A stretch of DNA of 64,000 nt from Paenibacillus dokdonensis (GCF_004916975.1 NZ_STGQ01000003.1:372001-436000); one strand, 5' to 3'. Numbered from the stretch's first letter, positions 43,436-53,484 are shown. Notes: generated by a model from the sequence alone, not told the origin. Translations and numbers: made by a program.

Positions 43436-44654
43436 TGAGAAGAAACAACGAATTGACGCTGAAAAACGCATCCCCTCGCCAAAGGCGAAGGAGCTGTTTC
43501 ACGATATCCGCCGCAAGCATGAAATTGGCAAAAATGATCTGCTCACCTCAAGCGGCCTGACGGTAAGCACGCTTACACGGGTGCTGGATGAGCTCGTCAG
43601 CATCGGGATTATTTCCGAAAGCGGGCTTGGTGCCTCCACCGGAGGGCGCCGTCCTATCCTGTATCAAGTCAAAGCTGACTACGGCTACGCGTTCGGACTG
43701 GATATTTCCCGGGTGAGCTCCAAGCTGGTACTGCTCGATCTGGCAGGAACAAAGATAGATTCCAGGGAATGGCGCATGACTGAAGAGACAACACCCGAAG
43801 TCCTTATGCAGGAGGTCACCGCTCAGGTGAAGTCATGGATGGACAAGCATCTCATTGCTTATGAGCAGGTGATCGGCATGGGAATTGGCGCGGTCGGGCC
43901 ACTGGATCGGGAAGCAGGCGTTATTGAGGACCCTGAATGGTTTGCCGCTCCAGGCTGGAACCATGTGCCTGCAGTACATATGCTTGAAGATCGTCTCCGT
44001 TTCCCCGTCATCCTGGATAACGGGGCCAATACGGCACTGATCGCCGAATCCTGGGCGAACCGTACCAAAGATTTCGTGCATATGCTTTATGTGCACGGCG
44101 GTACGGGACTTCGCCTCGGCATGATGACGGACAATAAGCTGATTCATGGTGCAGCTGATATGGAGGGCTCCTTCGGCCAGATGATCATCCAGGCAGACGG
44201 GCTCCCTTACCGTACAGCACAGGGAAACTTCGGGGCGCTGGATACCTACGCTTCGGTGCATGCGATAGAGCGCGAGGTGAACTCCAAATTACGGACGGGG
44301 CGGAGCAGTTCTCTACGGCAAATGCTTCAACCTGGTGAACCGGCCAAATTTCCGGATATTATGCAGGCGCTGAAGCTTATGGATCCGATGGTTACTGAAA
44401 TCGTGACACAGGCTGCAACGTATTTTGGCATCGGCCTGGCTAATTTACTGAATATTCTGTATCCGGAAAAGGTTATTTTGGGCGGTCCGTTGATAACGGA
44501 CTCCAACTTGTTCTTTTACACCGCCACCCAAACCGCTATCCGAAAAACATATCATTATCCGAAATATCAGGTTATTTTCAGCAAAGGCACTTACGGCGAA
44601 GAAGCCATCGCCATCGGAGCAGCCCAGCTGATGCTAAGCCAATTAACCGTATAA
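43428..44654 (+). CDS. ROK family transcriptional regulator (NagC/XylR type)
   Basis: 408 residues. N-terminal winged helix (KAKELFHDIRRKHEIGKNDLLTSSGLTVSTLTRVLDELVSIGIISESG), then a sugar-kinase-like ROK domain with GIGAVGPLDREAG and VILDNGANTALIAESW. The Zn-binding Cys cluster of active ROK kinases is not seen, as in many regulators. It should sense a sugar released by the locus and act on one of the palindromes between the divergent operons. It overlaps the CHR gene and precedes the FGE gene by 48 nt. Confidence 0.88.
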   Translation: MLNEKKQRIDAEKRIPSPKAKELFHDIRRKHEIGKNDLLTSSGLTVSTLTRVLDELVSIGIISESGLGASTGGRRPILYQVKADYGYAFGLDISRVSSKLVLLDLAGTKIDSREWRMTEETTPEVLMQEVTAQVKSWMDKHLIAYEQVIGMGIGAVGPLDREAGVIEDPEWFAAPGWNHVPAVHMLEDRLRFPVILDNGANTALIAESWANRTKDFVHMLYVHGGTGLRLGMMTDNKLIHGAADMEGSFGQMIIQADGLPYRTAQGNFGALDTYASVHAIEREVNSKLRTGRSSSLRQMLQPGEPAKFPDIMQALKLMDPMVTEIVTQAATYFGIGLANLLNILYPEKVILGGPLITDSNLFFYTATQTAIRKTYHYPKYQVIFSKGTYGEEAIAIGAAQLMLSQLTV

Positions 44655-44702
44655 TCTGTTCGATTCATTCACTTTTTCTCAATTCAGAGAGGAGCTGTCG
44701 CC

Positions 44703-45788
44703 ATGTCAGCGGAATCAAAATCTGATTTGCCAAACAAAACGGAGCCCGAAGCATCCACAGTCAAAGTCCCTTCCTGCTGTGCAGCAAGACGTATGGCCGT
44801 TGAGACATCATCCGGCTGCGGTACTCCTTCCATGAACATGGATCACAAGCAGACGGCGGCAGACATTAACGTTATTGAAGCCTCGGAGGCGAGGACTGCT
44901 GCGTTATCAGGCACTTCTTCACGGCCGGATACCTCCTCATGGCCGATCATTCCGGAAGGCATATATATTCTGGGCACCAATGACGGGGAAGGCTTTGCTT
45001 CCGATGCCGAAGGACCCGCAAGGCCGGTTCATGTACAGTCGTTCCGCATCTCGCCTCATACCGTAACCAATGCAGATTATGCCGAATTTGTTGCCGCAAC
45101 AGGCTACATAACGGAAGCCGAGCGATTTGGCTGGTCCTATGTTTTTCATCTGCTTCTTTCTGATCCAGAGAGCGTCAACATTGTCGGTTCACCGCTGCAG
45201 ACACCGTGGTGGAACGGGGTTGAAGGTACCTATTGGCGCCAACCCGAAGGCCCGGGAAGCCATGTGCTGGACCGTATGAATCATCCGGTCGTGCATGTCT
45301 CCTGGAATGACGCCCAGGCTTACTGCGAATGGGCAGGCGTCCGTCTGCCTACTGAAATCGAATGGGAAACGGCAGCTCGCGGTGGACTGGAGGGAAAACG
45401 ATATCCTTGGGGTGATGTGCTGCGTCCGGACGGCGAGCATCGCTGCAATATCTGGCAAGGGGTATTTCCGACGAAAAACCATGCCAGCGATGGTTATCTT
45501 GGCACGGCTCCGGTAGATGCCTATAAGCCAAACGGCTATGGGCTGTATAATATGTCCGGCAATGTCTGGGAATGGTGTGCCGACTGGTTCACCCAGAATC
45601 CGGACAAGCGCGGCTCGACCGAACAGCCGCAAGGACCGGTTCAAGGAACCTCGCGTCTCATGAAGGGCGGATCTTATCTCTGCCATCAATCTTACTGCAA
45701 CCGCTACCGCATCGCGGCGCGAAGCAGCAACACGCCGGACAGCTCTACAGGGAATATCGGTTTTCGCGTGGTTGCAGATATAGAATAA
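44703..45788 (+). CDS. Formylglycine-generating enzyme (sulfatase-modifying factor)
   Basis: 361 residues. The FGE-sulfatase domain (about 80-360) has PVHVQSFRISPHTVTNADYAEFV, NHPVVHVSWNDAQAYCEWAG, RLPTEIEWETAARGG, and the two copper-binding catalytic cysteines in GGSYLCHQSYCNRYR (Cys327 and Cys332). Their presence marks a true FGE rather than a non-catalytic relative. It oxidises the Cys of C-x-P-x-R in the two sulfatases with O2. The N-terminal 75 residues are low-complexity and Cys-rich, with SCCAARR at 24-30, itself a C-x-A-x-R sequence. No signal peptide. GAGAGGAG precedes the ATG. Last gene of the CHR-ROK-FGE operon. Confidence 0.93.
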   Translation: MSAESKSDLPNKTEPEASTVKVPSCCAARRMAVETSSGCGTPSMNMDHKQTAADINVIEASEARTAALSGTSSRPDTSSWPIIPEGIYILGTNDGEGFASDAEGPARPVHVQSFRISPHTVTNADYAEFVAATGYITEAERFGWSYVFHLLLSDPESVNIVGSPLQTPWWNGVEGTYWRQPEGPGSHVLDRMNHPVVHVSWNDAQAYCEWAGVRLPTEIEWETAARGGLEGKRYPWGDVLRPDGEHRCNIWQGVFPTKNHASDGYLGTAPVDAYKPNGYGLYNMSGNVWEWCADWFTQNPDKRGSTEQPQGPVQGTSRLMKGGSYLCHQSYCNRYRIAARSSNTPDSSTGNIGFRVVADIE

Positions 45789-45804
45789 ATAAACTAGTTA
45801 TAGC

Positions 45805-45858
45805 AAAAAAGAGTCATGCCTGGCATCTGATAAACAGATCCCATGGCATGACTCTTTT
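45805..45858. terminator. Bidirectional terminator
   Basis: AAAAAAGAGTCATGCC / GGCATGACTCTTTT, a stem of at least 14 bp around a 24-nt loop. It separates the converging FGE (+) and ABC permease (-) genes. Confidence 0.88.
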
Positions 45859-45871
45859 CATATGCACCCGG

Positions 45872-46690
45872 CTACATTTTCATGGCGCTGCCTGCCAATC
45901 CTTCGGCAAACTGCTTGCTTGCAAAGATAAACAGGATGATCAGCGGAATCGAAGCAATCACATAGCCTGCGAACAGCGGTCCATAATTGGTGACGAACTG
46001 CTGCTGGAAGGATACCAGCCCGAGTGTGAGCGGCTTCAGCTTGGCGTTGTTAATGACCATCAGCGGCCACACATAATCATTCCATGTATTCAGAATATTG
46101 AGAACGCCAAGCGTTGAAATAATCGACTTAGACAGCGGCATAACGATAGTCAGCAGAATCCGGAGCTCTCCGGCCCCGTCAAGCCGCTCAGCTTCAAACA
46201 TCTCCTCCGGGAGCGAGGCGAAAAATGAACGAAGCACAAAGATGCAAAAGACTTGTCCTCCTGCAATGTACGGACCCCAAAGCCCAAGCCAGCTGTCAAC
46301 CAGATGAAACTTATTCACCAGCCCGAATAAAGGTACCAGACTGAGCACGCTTGGAATCATCAACAGTGCAATAATCAGGAAATAGATCTGTTCTTTCATA
46401 AAAAAGCTCATCCGCGCCAGCGGATACGCCGCAAGGCAGGAAAAGACCAGCACGCCGATCACCGTTACCCCGCTAATGATGAAGCTGTTCCAGATATAAT
46501 CCGAAATGGCTGACCAGGCATCTTTGTAATTGATCAGTGTGAACGGAAAGGTGACCGTCCAGCGGTGCAAATTGAACTGATTCGCATCCTTGAAGGATAG
46601 ATTGATGAGCATCAATAGCGGGATAAAGGTTAATACTCCCAGAATGATCAGCACAATATTTCGGATCCATACTCCCTTATCAACTTTCAA
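45872..46690 (-). CDS. Carbohydrate ABC transporter permease (MalG/LacG type)
   Basis: 272 residues with six membrane segments. The EAA loop is EAERLDGAGELRILLTIVMPLSKS, the standard form of CUT1 permeases, and the C-terminal residues FAEGLAGSAMKM are typical. The TTG start follows GGGGGCGG. Third gene of the SBP-permease-permease operon. It lacks its own ATPase gene nearby; a shared MsmK/UgpC-type ATPase elsewhere is expected, as is usual in Paenibacillus. Confidence 0.92.
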   Translation of the reverse strand: MKVDKGVWIRNIVLIILGVLTFIPLLMLINLSFKDANQFNLHRWTVTFPFTLINYKDAWSAISDYIWNSFIISGVTVIGVLVFSCLAAYPLARMSFFMKEQIYFLIIALLMIPSVLSLVPLFGLVNKFHLVDSWLGLWGPYIAGGQVFCIFVLRSFFASLPEEMFEAERLDGAGELRILLTIVMPLSKSIISTLGVLNILNTWNDYVWPLMVINNAKLKPLTLGLVSFQQQFVTNYGPLFAGYVIASIPLIILFIFASKQFAEGLAGSAMKM

Positions 46691-46706
46691 ATGGAGCCGC
46701 CCCCTC

Positions 46707-47612
46707 TCAATCCGGACTGTATTCCGTATCCGACTTCATGTATTTGTTATTGAGCAGCGTGAAAATAAAAATAAGAACAAACAATACGAGCCCGATCGCA
46801 CTTGCATAGCCAAATCTGCTCGCGCTCATCGCCGACTGATACATAATGAAGCCCGGAACCGTCGTTGAATAACCGGGTCCCCCTCCTGTAAGAACCAGCT
46901 GATTCTGAAAGGCCTGGATACCTCCGATAATATTCAGAATCGCAATCAGCTTGATCTGAGAGGTTATCAGCGGTACTTCGATTCTCCATATCAGTGACCA
47001 GCCCGTGGCACCGTCCATTTTAGCAGCTTCAATAACCGATCTCGGAATGTTCTGAAACCCTGCAAGATAGATCAGCACCCCCACACCGTTCACCCATGGG
47101 AATCCGATGAGCATAAAGGAAGCCAGCGCCGTGTCGGGCAAGCCCAGCCAAAGCGGCAGCTGTTCCTTGCTTACCCCAAGCGATGACAAAACCGAATTAA
47201 TCAGGCCGACTTCCGGATTCAAAAGAAACTGCCAGAGCAGCAAAATGACCATCCCGGGTATCACAAGCGGAAACACAAACATCAACCGGTAGAAATGCTG
47301 GAGCCTGGCCTTTTGGATTTTATATATGAACTCCGCGGCGATGGCGGGAATCGTAACGGAAACAAAGACCGAGAATACGGTAATGATCAGCATATTGACA
47401 AAACCGGTCTGAAAATCCAGGGACTTCACCATCTCCACAAAATTATCAAAACCGATAAAATGGGGCGCATTAAAGCCGTTCCAGTCTGTAAAGGAATAAT
47501 AAAGTGCGGACAGCGCCGGATAATAGTTGAACGTTAGCAGGGAGATCATCGTGGGTGCAAGAAACAGATAGGGAATCCATCGCTTCATGCCATACAAGCC
47601 ACGGGTCTTCAT
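46707..47612 (-). CDS. Carbohydrate ABC transporter permease (MalF/LacF type)
   Basis: 301 residues. Six membrane segments with the EAA loop EAAKMDGATGWSLIWRIEVPLI. The N-terminus RWIPYLFLAPTMISLLTFNYYPALSALYYSF is characteristic of CUT1 MalF-type subunits. ATG at 47612 is 8 nt after AAAGGGG; a GTG at 47621 is the alternative. It heterodimerises with the next gene product. Confidence 0.92.
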   Translation of the reverse strand: MKTRGLYGMKRWIPYLFLAPTMISLLTFNYYPALSALYYSFTDWNGFNAPHFIGFDNFVEMVKSLDFQTGFVNMLIITVFSVFVSVTIPAIAAEFIYKIQKARLQHFYRLMFVFPLVIPGMVILLLWQFLLNPEVGLINSVLSSLGVSKEQLPLWLGLPDTALASFMLIGFPWVNGVGVLIYLAGFQNIPRSVIEAAKMDGATGWSLIWRIEVPLITSQIKLIAILNIIGGIQAFQNQLVLTGGGPGYSTTVPGFIMYQSAMSASRFGYASAIGLVLFVLIFIFTLLNNKYMKSDTEYSPD

Positions 47613-47673
47613 GGATGCCACCCCTTTGTGCGGGAGAGGCTGAAGACCTCTCCCGCAAGTTTAATGAATTGCA

Positions 47674-49125
47674 TTACTTCGTCCAATCCGGATTTTGCTT
47701 AATCAGGTTCTCCGAAGATTTCTTCGATTGCTCGATTACCCTGCCTGTGAACTTCTCCAGGGAATCCGATCCCGTCAAATATGTCTGGAGCGAAGCCAGG
47801 AATACATTCGAATAGGATTTGTCGAGACGGGAATTATAGCCCTGCATATTGGCAATATCCATATCCTCGTGGAATACTTCATGACCTGGCGGTGGCGATG
47901 CCCCCACGATATTCGGCTCACCGTCGGACTCGAGATCAACCTTGCTGACGTTCTCCGGCTTGCTGAGGAACATCAGGAAATCCATGATGACCGGAATTTT
48001 CTCCGGATCCTCTTTGGCCAGATACCCTGGTACCAGCCACTGCAATGCGCCCCACGCACCGTAAATTTTGGTCTGTTTTCCAGTTGCAAGTGACGCATCC
48101 TGTGGTGTTATGACCGGGAAATTAAAAGCCCCGAATTCAAATGGAACCTTTGCCTGCTTCAGCTGCCCGTTCGTCCAGCTGCCGCCGAAGATCATGGCCA
48201 CCTTGCTCTGTGCAAACATCTGCAGCGAATCCGTTGCGCTCGTAAAGCCTTTGTTCCAGTACTGAGACCAATCCTTCACCAGCTTCCACTGCTGGGACAG
48301 CTGCTCCTGATTGGGGTATTTCCCGTCCTGAACCGCGAGCGCAATCTCGTTAACCTCCAGATTATTGTTATTATTGCGGTCCATATCTGTAATTTTCCCC
48401 ATATAAAACTGGCTGCTCATTAATGAATCAATCCAGTGTAAATGACAGCAATCGCCTTTGCCTTCAACGGCAAAAGGTGTAATGCCTGCTTCCTTGATTT
48501 TGGCTTGCGCATCCATAAACTCAGACCAGGTTTTCGGAATGCCGAGTCCGAGATCATTGAATATTTTCTTATTGTAGTAAATCGCTACCCCGACACCATC
48601 TGCCGGAACAACATACAGCGCCCCGTCGGGAGCTCTGACCGAATCCAGAATGCCTGGCACGAACATATCCTTCCAAGGCGTATCATTCTGATATGGATTC
48701 GGTTTTTGCAGCCAGTCATCCATTTTCAGGAACCACCCCTTCTGATAATGGAGCCATGTATCATCGTAGTTATCCCAGAACACATCCGGTGCATCCTTGG
48801 ACAGCATTCGGGCCTGCATCCAGGCACTGCGGTCCTGATTGCCCACGTCGACGAATTCGATTTTGACGTTGGGCTTCAGCTTTTCATATTCGGCCACAAT
48901 CTCCGTAAGCGCTTTAATCTCACGCGGATCGGTTGCCGTCGCTTTTCTGGGCAGATTGTTCTGCGGATCAATTTTTATGACCCACTGCTTTTCCGCTGGC
49001 TTCTCCTGGCCCTTATTTTCCCCGGTGGTTTGTTCCTGCCCACCGCCTCCGCCCGAGCACGCGTTCAGCAGCAGGATGATGGATGTGAAGAAGGCGATCA
49101 TAAAGCCATATTTACGTTTGAACAT
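47674..49125 (-). CDS. Sugar ABC transporter substrate-binding lipoprotein
   Basis: About 483 residues. Lipoprotein signal ending ILLLNACSGGGGG, then an extracellular SBP_bac_1-type fold (LTEIVAEYEKLKPNVKIEFVDVGNQ, VPADGVGVAIYYNKKIFNDLGLGIPKTWSEF, GKVAMIFGGSWTNG-like segment). It should bind an oligosaccharide; given the linked sulfatases and glycosidases, a sulfated one is inferred. The ATG at 49125 is 9 nt after AAAGGAG; an ATG at 49131 is too close. First gene of the importer operon, downstream of its YesMN-type regulators. Confidence 0.92.
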   Translation of the reverse strand: MFKRKYGFMIAFFTSIILLLNACSGGGGGQEQTTGENKGQEKPAEKQWVIKIDPQNNLPRKATATDPREIKALTEIVAEYEKLKPNVKIEFVDVGNQDRSAWMQARMLSKDAPDVFWDNYDDTWLHYQKGWFLKMDDWLQKPNPYQNDTPWKDMFVPGILDSVRAPDGALYVVPADGVGVAIYYNKKIFNDLGLGIPKTWSEFMDAQAKIKEAGITPFAVEGKGDCCHLHWIDSLMSSQFYMGKITDMDRNNNNNLEVNEIALAVQDGKYPNQEQLSQQWKLVKDWSQYWNKGFTSATDSLQMFAQSKVAMIFGGSWTNGQLKQAKVPFEFGAFNFPVITPQDASLATGKQTKIYGAWGALQWLVPGYLAKEDPEKIPVIMDFLMFLSKPENVSKVDLESDGEPNIVGASPPPGHEVFHEDMDIANMQGYNSRLDKSYSNVFLASLQTYLTGSDSLEKFTGRVIEQSKKSSENLIKQNPDWTK

Positions 49126-49261
49126 GTGCATGAACTCCTTTCTTGGTATGAAGCTGCATCATTCTTATCCCGAAGTATAGGTGCTTCTGCATGGAAACGA
49201 CATATCTGTGCTTTACCTGACTAGGCTGGAATTGACTATTTAATGTTTTAGATCAAAATAC

Positions 49262-50803
49262 TTACTTCGCCAGCATGGATTCGCGATATTCCGTCGGAGT
49301 GACACCAACCATTCTTTTGAACAATTGGCTGTAATGGGCCGGGTCCTTGAATCCGACTTGATAAGCAGCCTCATAGGCTTTTATGCCGCTCTGCTTCAGC
49401 AGCGCCTTGGACGCTTCGATTCTGTGTTCCCACAGCAAGTCACGGAAGTTGCGTCCGGTTTCTTTTTTGATAAGGCGGCTTAGGTAGGAATGGTTCATAT
49501 GCAAATGCTGCGCAAGCGATGTCAGCGTAATCTCACCCTGATAATGGGCCTCAAGGTAATCGGTTACCCCTTTCAGCACTCTGGCCGCTGCATGATATTC
49601 TCCGGTCCGGCATTGCAGCGCGGCTTGTGTCAGCAGGCTTTCCAGATAGGCCATCAGATCCTTGAGCGTGTCATAGGACAGGAGGCTTTTATGGACATCC
49701 CCAAGCCCCTCTTTCCCATTGGCAGGCATGTACTCTTCCATGATGCTGCTGGCTTCGTTCACGAGCATCGTGGCATATCGCTGCACCTGTGATTTGTTCA
49801 GTCCCTTACTGAGCATTTCTCTGTATATAGACCGCAGAAAATCCTTAACGGCCGCGGTATCGCTCTGGCGGATGATTACGGACAGCTCCCGCATTCTTGC
49901 AGCTTCGACCTCCATCTGCTGCCGCTCCAGAATCGTGATCACATCGCGTGATACAACGGAGCCTTTGCCGAGCAGCATCCTGTAATCCAGACATTCCCGG
50001 ATTTCTTCCTTCGCATGCCCTAGTTCTATTGGAGAAGTGAGGCAGTCGCTGATCCCCATGGAAACCGTATGACCAAATGACCCTTCAGCTGCGGTGACGA
50101 TCTCCCTTGCCATTCGGATACCGGCATTCTTAAACTCATCTGCGGATATCTCATGCCCGATGAGAAGCACTCCAATCCCTTTGGGTTCAAGGTATGTCCA
50201 GTAAGGAAAAGGATGATATTTCAACATACAGCACACCGTTTCCCGAAGGGCCAGCATGGAGACAGGCTTTCCGGTATGATGCAGCAGCTCGATATTGTCC
50301 ACCTCGACCGACATTAGGAGCAGCTCTCTCCCGCATAATTCGGCGTAAGCAGGATCAGCGGGATCCGGCCGTTCACCTGCAAACAGTGACTGTAGGCACT
50401 TTTCCTGGCGCAACCTCATGTCCTCGTTCAAATGCCGAACCCCCTGCTTCAACAAGTCCACCGCAAGAATCACTTCCTCGATTTGCACGGGCTTCGTAAT
50501 AAAATCGGCCACGCCCAGCTTAATCGCATGCCGGGCATACTCGAAATCACCGAATGCCGTGACGAATATGACAAAGATCGAAGGGTACATCATGCGTACC
50601 TTTTCGGCAAGTTCCAGTCCGTCCATCACGGGCATCCGGATATCCGAGATGATGAGATCCGGTCTGGTGAGCGAAATACTCTCCAGAGCCTCCCTGCCGT
50701 TGCAGGCTGCCGCAACGATCTCACATCCCATCCCGCTCCAGACAGGATGATGAGCCAGGCTATCCCGGATTACCGCTTCATCATCTACGATCATAATTCG
50801 CAT
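49262..50803 (-). CDS. YesN-type response regulator with AraC DNA-binding domain
   Basis: 513 residues. REC domain (1-120): IVDDEAVIRDSL, phospho-Asp in DLIISDIRMPVMDG, and IFVTAFGDFEYARHAI. A middle region of unknown fold follows, then two AraC helix-turn-helix motifs (ITLTSLAQHLHMNHSYLSRLIKKETGRNFRDLL and GIKAYEAAYQVGFKDPAHYSQLFKRMVGVTPTEYR). It is activated by the upstream kinase and probably drives the SBP-permease operon 130 nt downstream. The start overlaps the kinase stop by 13 nt; GGAGGAGC precedes the ATG. Confidence 0.92.
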   Translation of the reverse strand: MRIMIVDDEAVIRDSLAHHPVWSGMGCEIVAAACNGREALESISLTRPDLIISDIRMPVMDGLELAEKVRMMYPSIFVIFVTAFGDFEYARHAIKLGVADFITKPVQIEEVILAVDLLKQGVRHLNEDMRLRQEKCLQSLFAGERPDPADPAYAELCGRELLLMSVEVDNIELLHHTGKPVSMLALRETVCCMLKYHPFPYWTYLEPKGIGVLLIGHEISADEFKNAGIRMAREIVTAAEGSFGHTVSMGISDCLTSPIELGHAKEEIRECLDYRMLLGKGSVVSRDVITILERQQMEVEAARMRELSVIIRQSDTAAVKDFLRSIYREMLSKGLNKSQVQRYATMLVNEASSIMEEYMPANGKEGLGDVHKSLLSYDTLKDLMAYLESLLTQAALQCRTGEYHAAARVLKGVTDYLEAHYQGEITLTSLAQHLHMNHSYLSRLIKKETGRNFRDLLWEHRIEASKALLKQSGIKAYEAAYQVGFKDPAHYSQLFKRMVGVTPTEYRESMLAK

Positions 50804-52482
50804 GCTAGCTCCTCCTCCATAAACTGCATGGGAATGGTGACTCTAACAACAGTTCCCATGCCTGCATCTGTTTTTTTGATTGTGAGTCCATACGTTTCGC
50901 CATACAGTAATTGAATCCGCTGGTTGACCGTTGCCAGTCCCGTACCCAAACCTTCGGAGCGATAGCTGTCGTCACTTTTGTAACCGGGTCCGTTATCTTC
51001 CACCTCAAGCACAAGATCGTATTGATATTCGTATGCCCGAATGCTAATCCATCCCTGGCGGTCCGTTTGCTGGATACCGTGAATCACGGCATTTTCAATA
51101 ATAGGCTGAAGCAGCAGCTTGGGAACATGAATCATCAGCAGCTCCTCTGCAATATCAGTTTCCCACTGGATTTTGTCATGGTAGCGCTGCTGATGCAGCT
51201 GGAGATAGTAAACGGCAAAGGTAATCTCTGTCTCAAGCGGAACATAATCCAGACCCGGCGCGATCGAGAAACGCAGAATTTTGGACAAAAGCTGGACGGT
51301 CTTCGGAACGGAGTCGAAACCTGATTCTTTAGCCATAATGGAGATGGATTCCAGGGTGTTGTATAGAAAATGGGGATTGATATGAGCTTTGATGGCGGAT
51401 AGCTCCGCTTCCTTTTTGACCAATTCTACTTTGTATACTTTTTCAATCAGGTTCTTCATCTGAGTAATGAGACTGTTGTAGCTGCGGCAGATTTGAGCGA
51501 TTTCATCGGTGGTATGGATACCTGAAATGGTCTCGAAAATTTGCCTTTCCGCCTTGCGCATCAGCCGGTTCAGCCGCAGCAAGGGACTCGTGATATGCCT
51601 CAGAATACCAATGGTAAGCACCAGCACCCCCAGCCAGGTGATCACAGTGATCAGAACGGCGTAGTATGCGAGCTCTCGGATTTCCTTGCCGAAGGCATTT
51701 TTGGGCATGTGGCTGATGTAGTTATATGAAGAGTAAATCGATGTACGTTTGTTGATGATGCTTTGTCCTGCTCCAAGCGATTTGTAGAGGGTGTTAATCT
51801 GTGCCTCGTCTGTAGAAGCCAGAATAAGTCCGTTCAGGTTCGTAATAAAAAATGCTCCCTGCTTGTAGGAGGCCAGCGCCTCAGACATCCCTTTCGTGCT
51901 CAATGTGATAGCCAGCAATCCGTATTTGATCCCGCTCCGTTGATCGTATATTTCCATGGCTGATATCATGCGTCCCTGGTCAATAAAAGGTGCCCATATC
52001 ATATGCCCTGGAGTTAGATGAGCTATTCCGGCCAGCGCATTGTCCGACTCCGATCCAGATGCATTCGTGCTGGTGTACATATCACCGCTGTTGTTGAAAA
52101 TATAAATGGAATCGATCAGTCCGTACGCTTCCCTTTCCCGGTCCAGTAAGGATCTGACCTCCGATTGGTATACCCTTTGATCCAGATCGCTTAATGGATA
52201 TAGTGTGCTGTCATTGCTGTTCCGGAGCAGCGCTTCCACTTCACGCTGGATCGATATATTTTTAGCCTTCTGATCGATACTGTTCAGCATTTCATCCAGC
52301 TTGTCGGATGTCTCCACAATGTTTTGTTTGCTGGATTCACGGATTTTTGTTTCGATAATTTGCATGGAACGGTAATAAAATAGCCCTGTCACCAGGGCCA
52401 GCGGAATAACGGTCAGAAGCGAGTAAATAATGAGCATCTTGTAAAAAAGCTTCGAATTGATATGATTCCACAGCCTTCGCAT
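50791..52482 (-). CDS. YesM-type membrane sensor histidine kinase
   Basis: 563 residues. First membrane helix about 12-32, a large extracellular sensor (about 35-275), a second helix about 277-297, HAMP, then His_kinase domain with phospho-His in AIKAHINPHFLYNTLESI and HATPase_c with PIIENAVIHG and VEDNGPGY..GLGTGLATVNQRI. This is the LytS/YesM class paired with YesN-type regulators. It probably senses a sugar or ligand-loaded SBP outside the cell. Overlaps the response regulator. Confidence 0.92.
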   Translation of the reverse strand: MRRLWNHINSKLFYKMLIIYSLLTVIPLALVTGLFYYRSMQIIETKIRESSKQNIVETSDKLDEMLNSIDQKAKNISIQREVEALLRNSNDSTLYPLSDLDQRVYQSEVRSLLDREREAYGLIDSIYIFNNSGDMYTSTNASGSESDNALAGIAHLTPGHMIWAPFIDQGRMISAMEIYDQRSGIKYGLLAITLSTKGMSEALASYKQGAFFITNLNGLILASTDEAQINTLYKSLGAGQSIINKRTSIYSSYNYISHMPKNAFGKEIRELAYYAVLITVITWLGVLVLTIGILRHITSPLLRLNRLMRKAERQIFETISGIHTTDEIAQICRSYNSLITQMKNLIEKVYKVELVKKEAELSAIKAHINPHFLYNTLESISIMAKESGFDSVPKTVQLLSKILRFSIAPGLDYVPLETEITFAVYYLQLHQQRYHDKIQWETDIAEELLMIHVPKLLLQPIIENAVIHGIQQTDRQGWISIRAYEYQYDLVLEVEDNGPGYKSDDSYRSEGLGTGLATVNQRIQLLYGETYGLTIKKTDAGMGTVVRVTIPMQFMEEELACEL

Positions 52483-52519
52483 GATAAGGATCCCTCCCTT
52501 GGTTCTGGTACCCTGTCTC

Positions 52520-53389
52520 CTACAATTGATATTGCCTTCGGAGCCGGTATTGTCCGGGCGGCATACCGATGCGCTCGCGGAACAACCTTCCGAAAAAACT
52601 CACGTTGGGTATACCCACACGCTCAGCAATTTCCTGGATAGAGTACGTCGTTTGTTCAAGCAGGATTACCGCATGGTTGATCCGCAAATGATGCACATAT
52701 TGAAGCGGCGTCATACCCGTATTTTTTTTCATGCAGCGCGTAATATGGTCAAATTGAAAATGCAGAGCCTCCTCCATCTTTTGGGAGTGAAAGGCTTCCA
52801 TCCAATGCTTCTGCAGATAACCTACCGTTTCCCGGGCAAGCGCTGACGAGGGTGATCCCGGTCTCGCTTTGGCCTCCGATTGAAGTGTTTCCAGCAGCTC
52901 GCAGAACAGAGATTGAAGCTGGAGGGAATGCTCCACGGACAGCTGCATATGCAGCTGAACCATACGGTCTAATGTCGGCTGCAGCCGGCTAAAGGGAACC
53001 GTCCCATGCTTCGGAAGATACATCGTCTGATCCGATGGCAGGGTATCGCTGTCTCTGCCCTGTGGAAGAACCGCTGACCATGGGATATCTTCGGCATTCA
53101 GCGTTCGTAGCGCAGCCGGATGCTTAAAATGTACCCAGTATACCTCCGTCTCTTCTGTACAAGGCGTTGTGCCGGAATGTGTTTTTCCGGGTTCAAGCAC
53201 AAGCAATTGCCCTGCCTGTACCGTATACTCCGCCTGATCTTCCTGCATGTACATAGCGCCTCTCTTCACGAAAATCACGTCATATACATCAAATGACCGT
53301 CTAAAATGACAGTTCCCCGGCATCCATACCGCATGACCTACGGTCAGAAGTGACGGCAGCGGCGGAATTGCAAGCTCCAGACATTTCAT
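52520..53389 (-). CDS. AraC family transcriptional regulator with cupin-like sensor domain
   Basis: 289 residues. N-terminal AraC-type cupin (DVYDVIFVKRGAMYMQEDQAEYTVQAGQLLVLEPGKTHSG ... EVYWVHFKHP) and a C-terminal two-HTH AraC domain (MTPLQYVHHLRINHAVILLEQTTYSIQEIAERVGIPNVSFFGRLFRERIGMPPGQYR). ATG at 53389 is preceded by AAAGGAGGGG; the frame runs 17 codons upstream without a better site. Divergent from the GHL6-type hydrolase, with 21-nt direct repeats between them, so it probably activates that gene and possibly the transport operon on sugar binding. Confidence 0.9.
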   Translation of the reverse strand: MKCLELAIPPLPSLLTVGHAVWMPGNCHFRRSFDVYDVIFVKRGAMYMQEDQAEYTVQAGQLLVLEPGKTHSGTTPCTEETEVYWVHFKHPAALRTLNAEDIPWSAVLPQGRDSDTLPSDQTMYLPKHGTVPFSRLQPTLDRMVQLHMQLSVEHSLQLQSLFCELLETLQSEAKARPGSPSSALARETVGYLQKHWMEAFHSQKMEEALHFQFDHITRCMKKNTGMTPLQYVHHLRINHAVILLEQTTYSIQEIAERVGIPNVSFFGRLFRERIGMPPGQYRLRRQYQL

Positions 53390-53484
53390 GAACAACCCCT
53401 CCTTTGGTTTGCATCGATATTGTTTTAATGAATAGTCCATTTTAGTTATATATTAGCACCCCGCAAGGCATAGGTCATGAATCC

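Noticed and set aside
48839..49180. Plus-strand ORFs over the ABC and regulator genes
   Set aside because: All are shadows of long minus-strand genes with clear domains.
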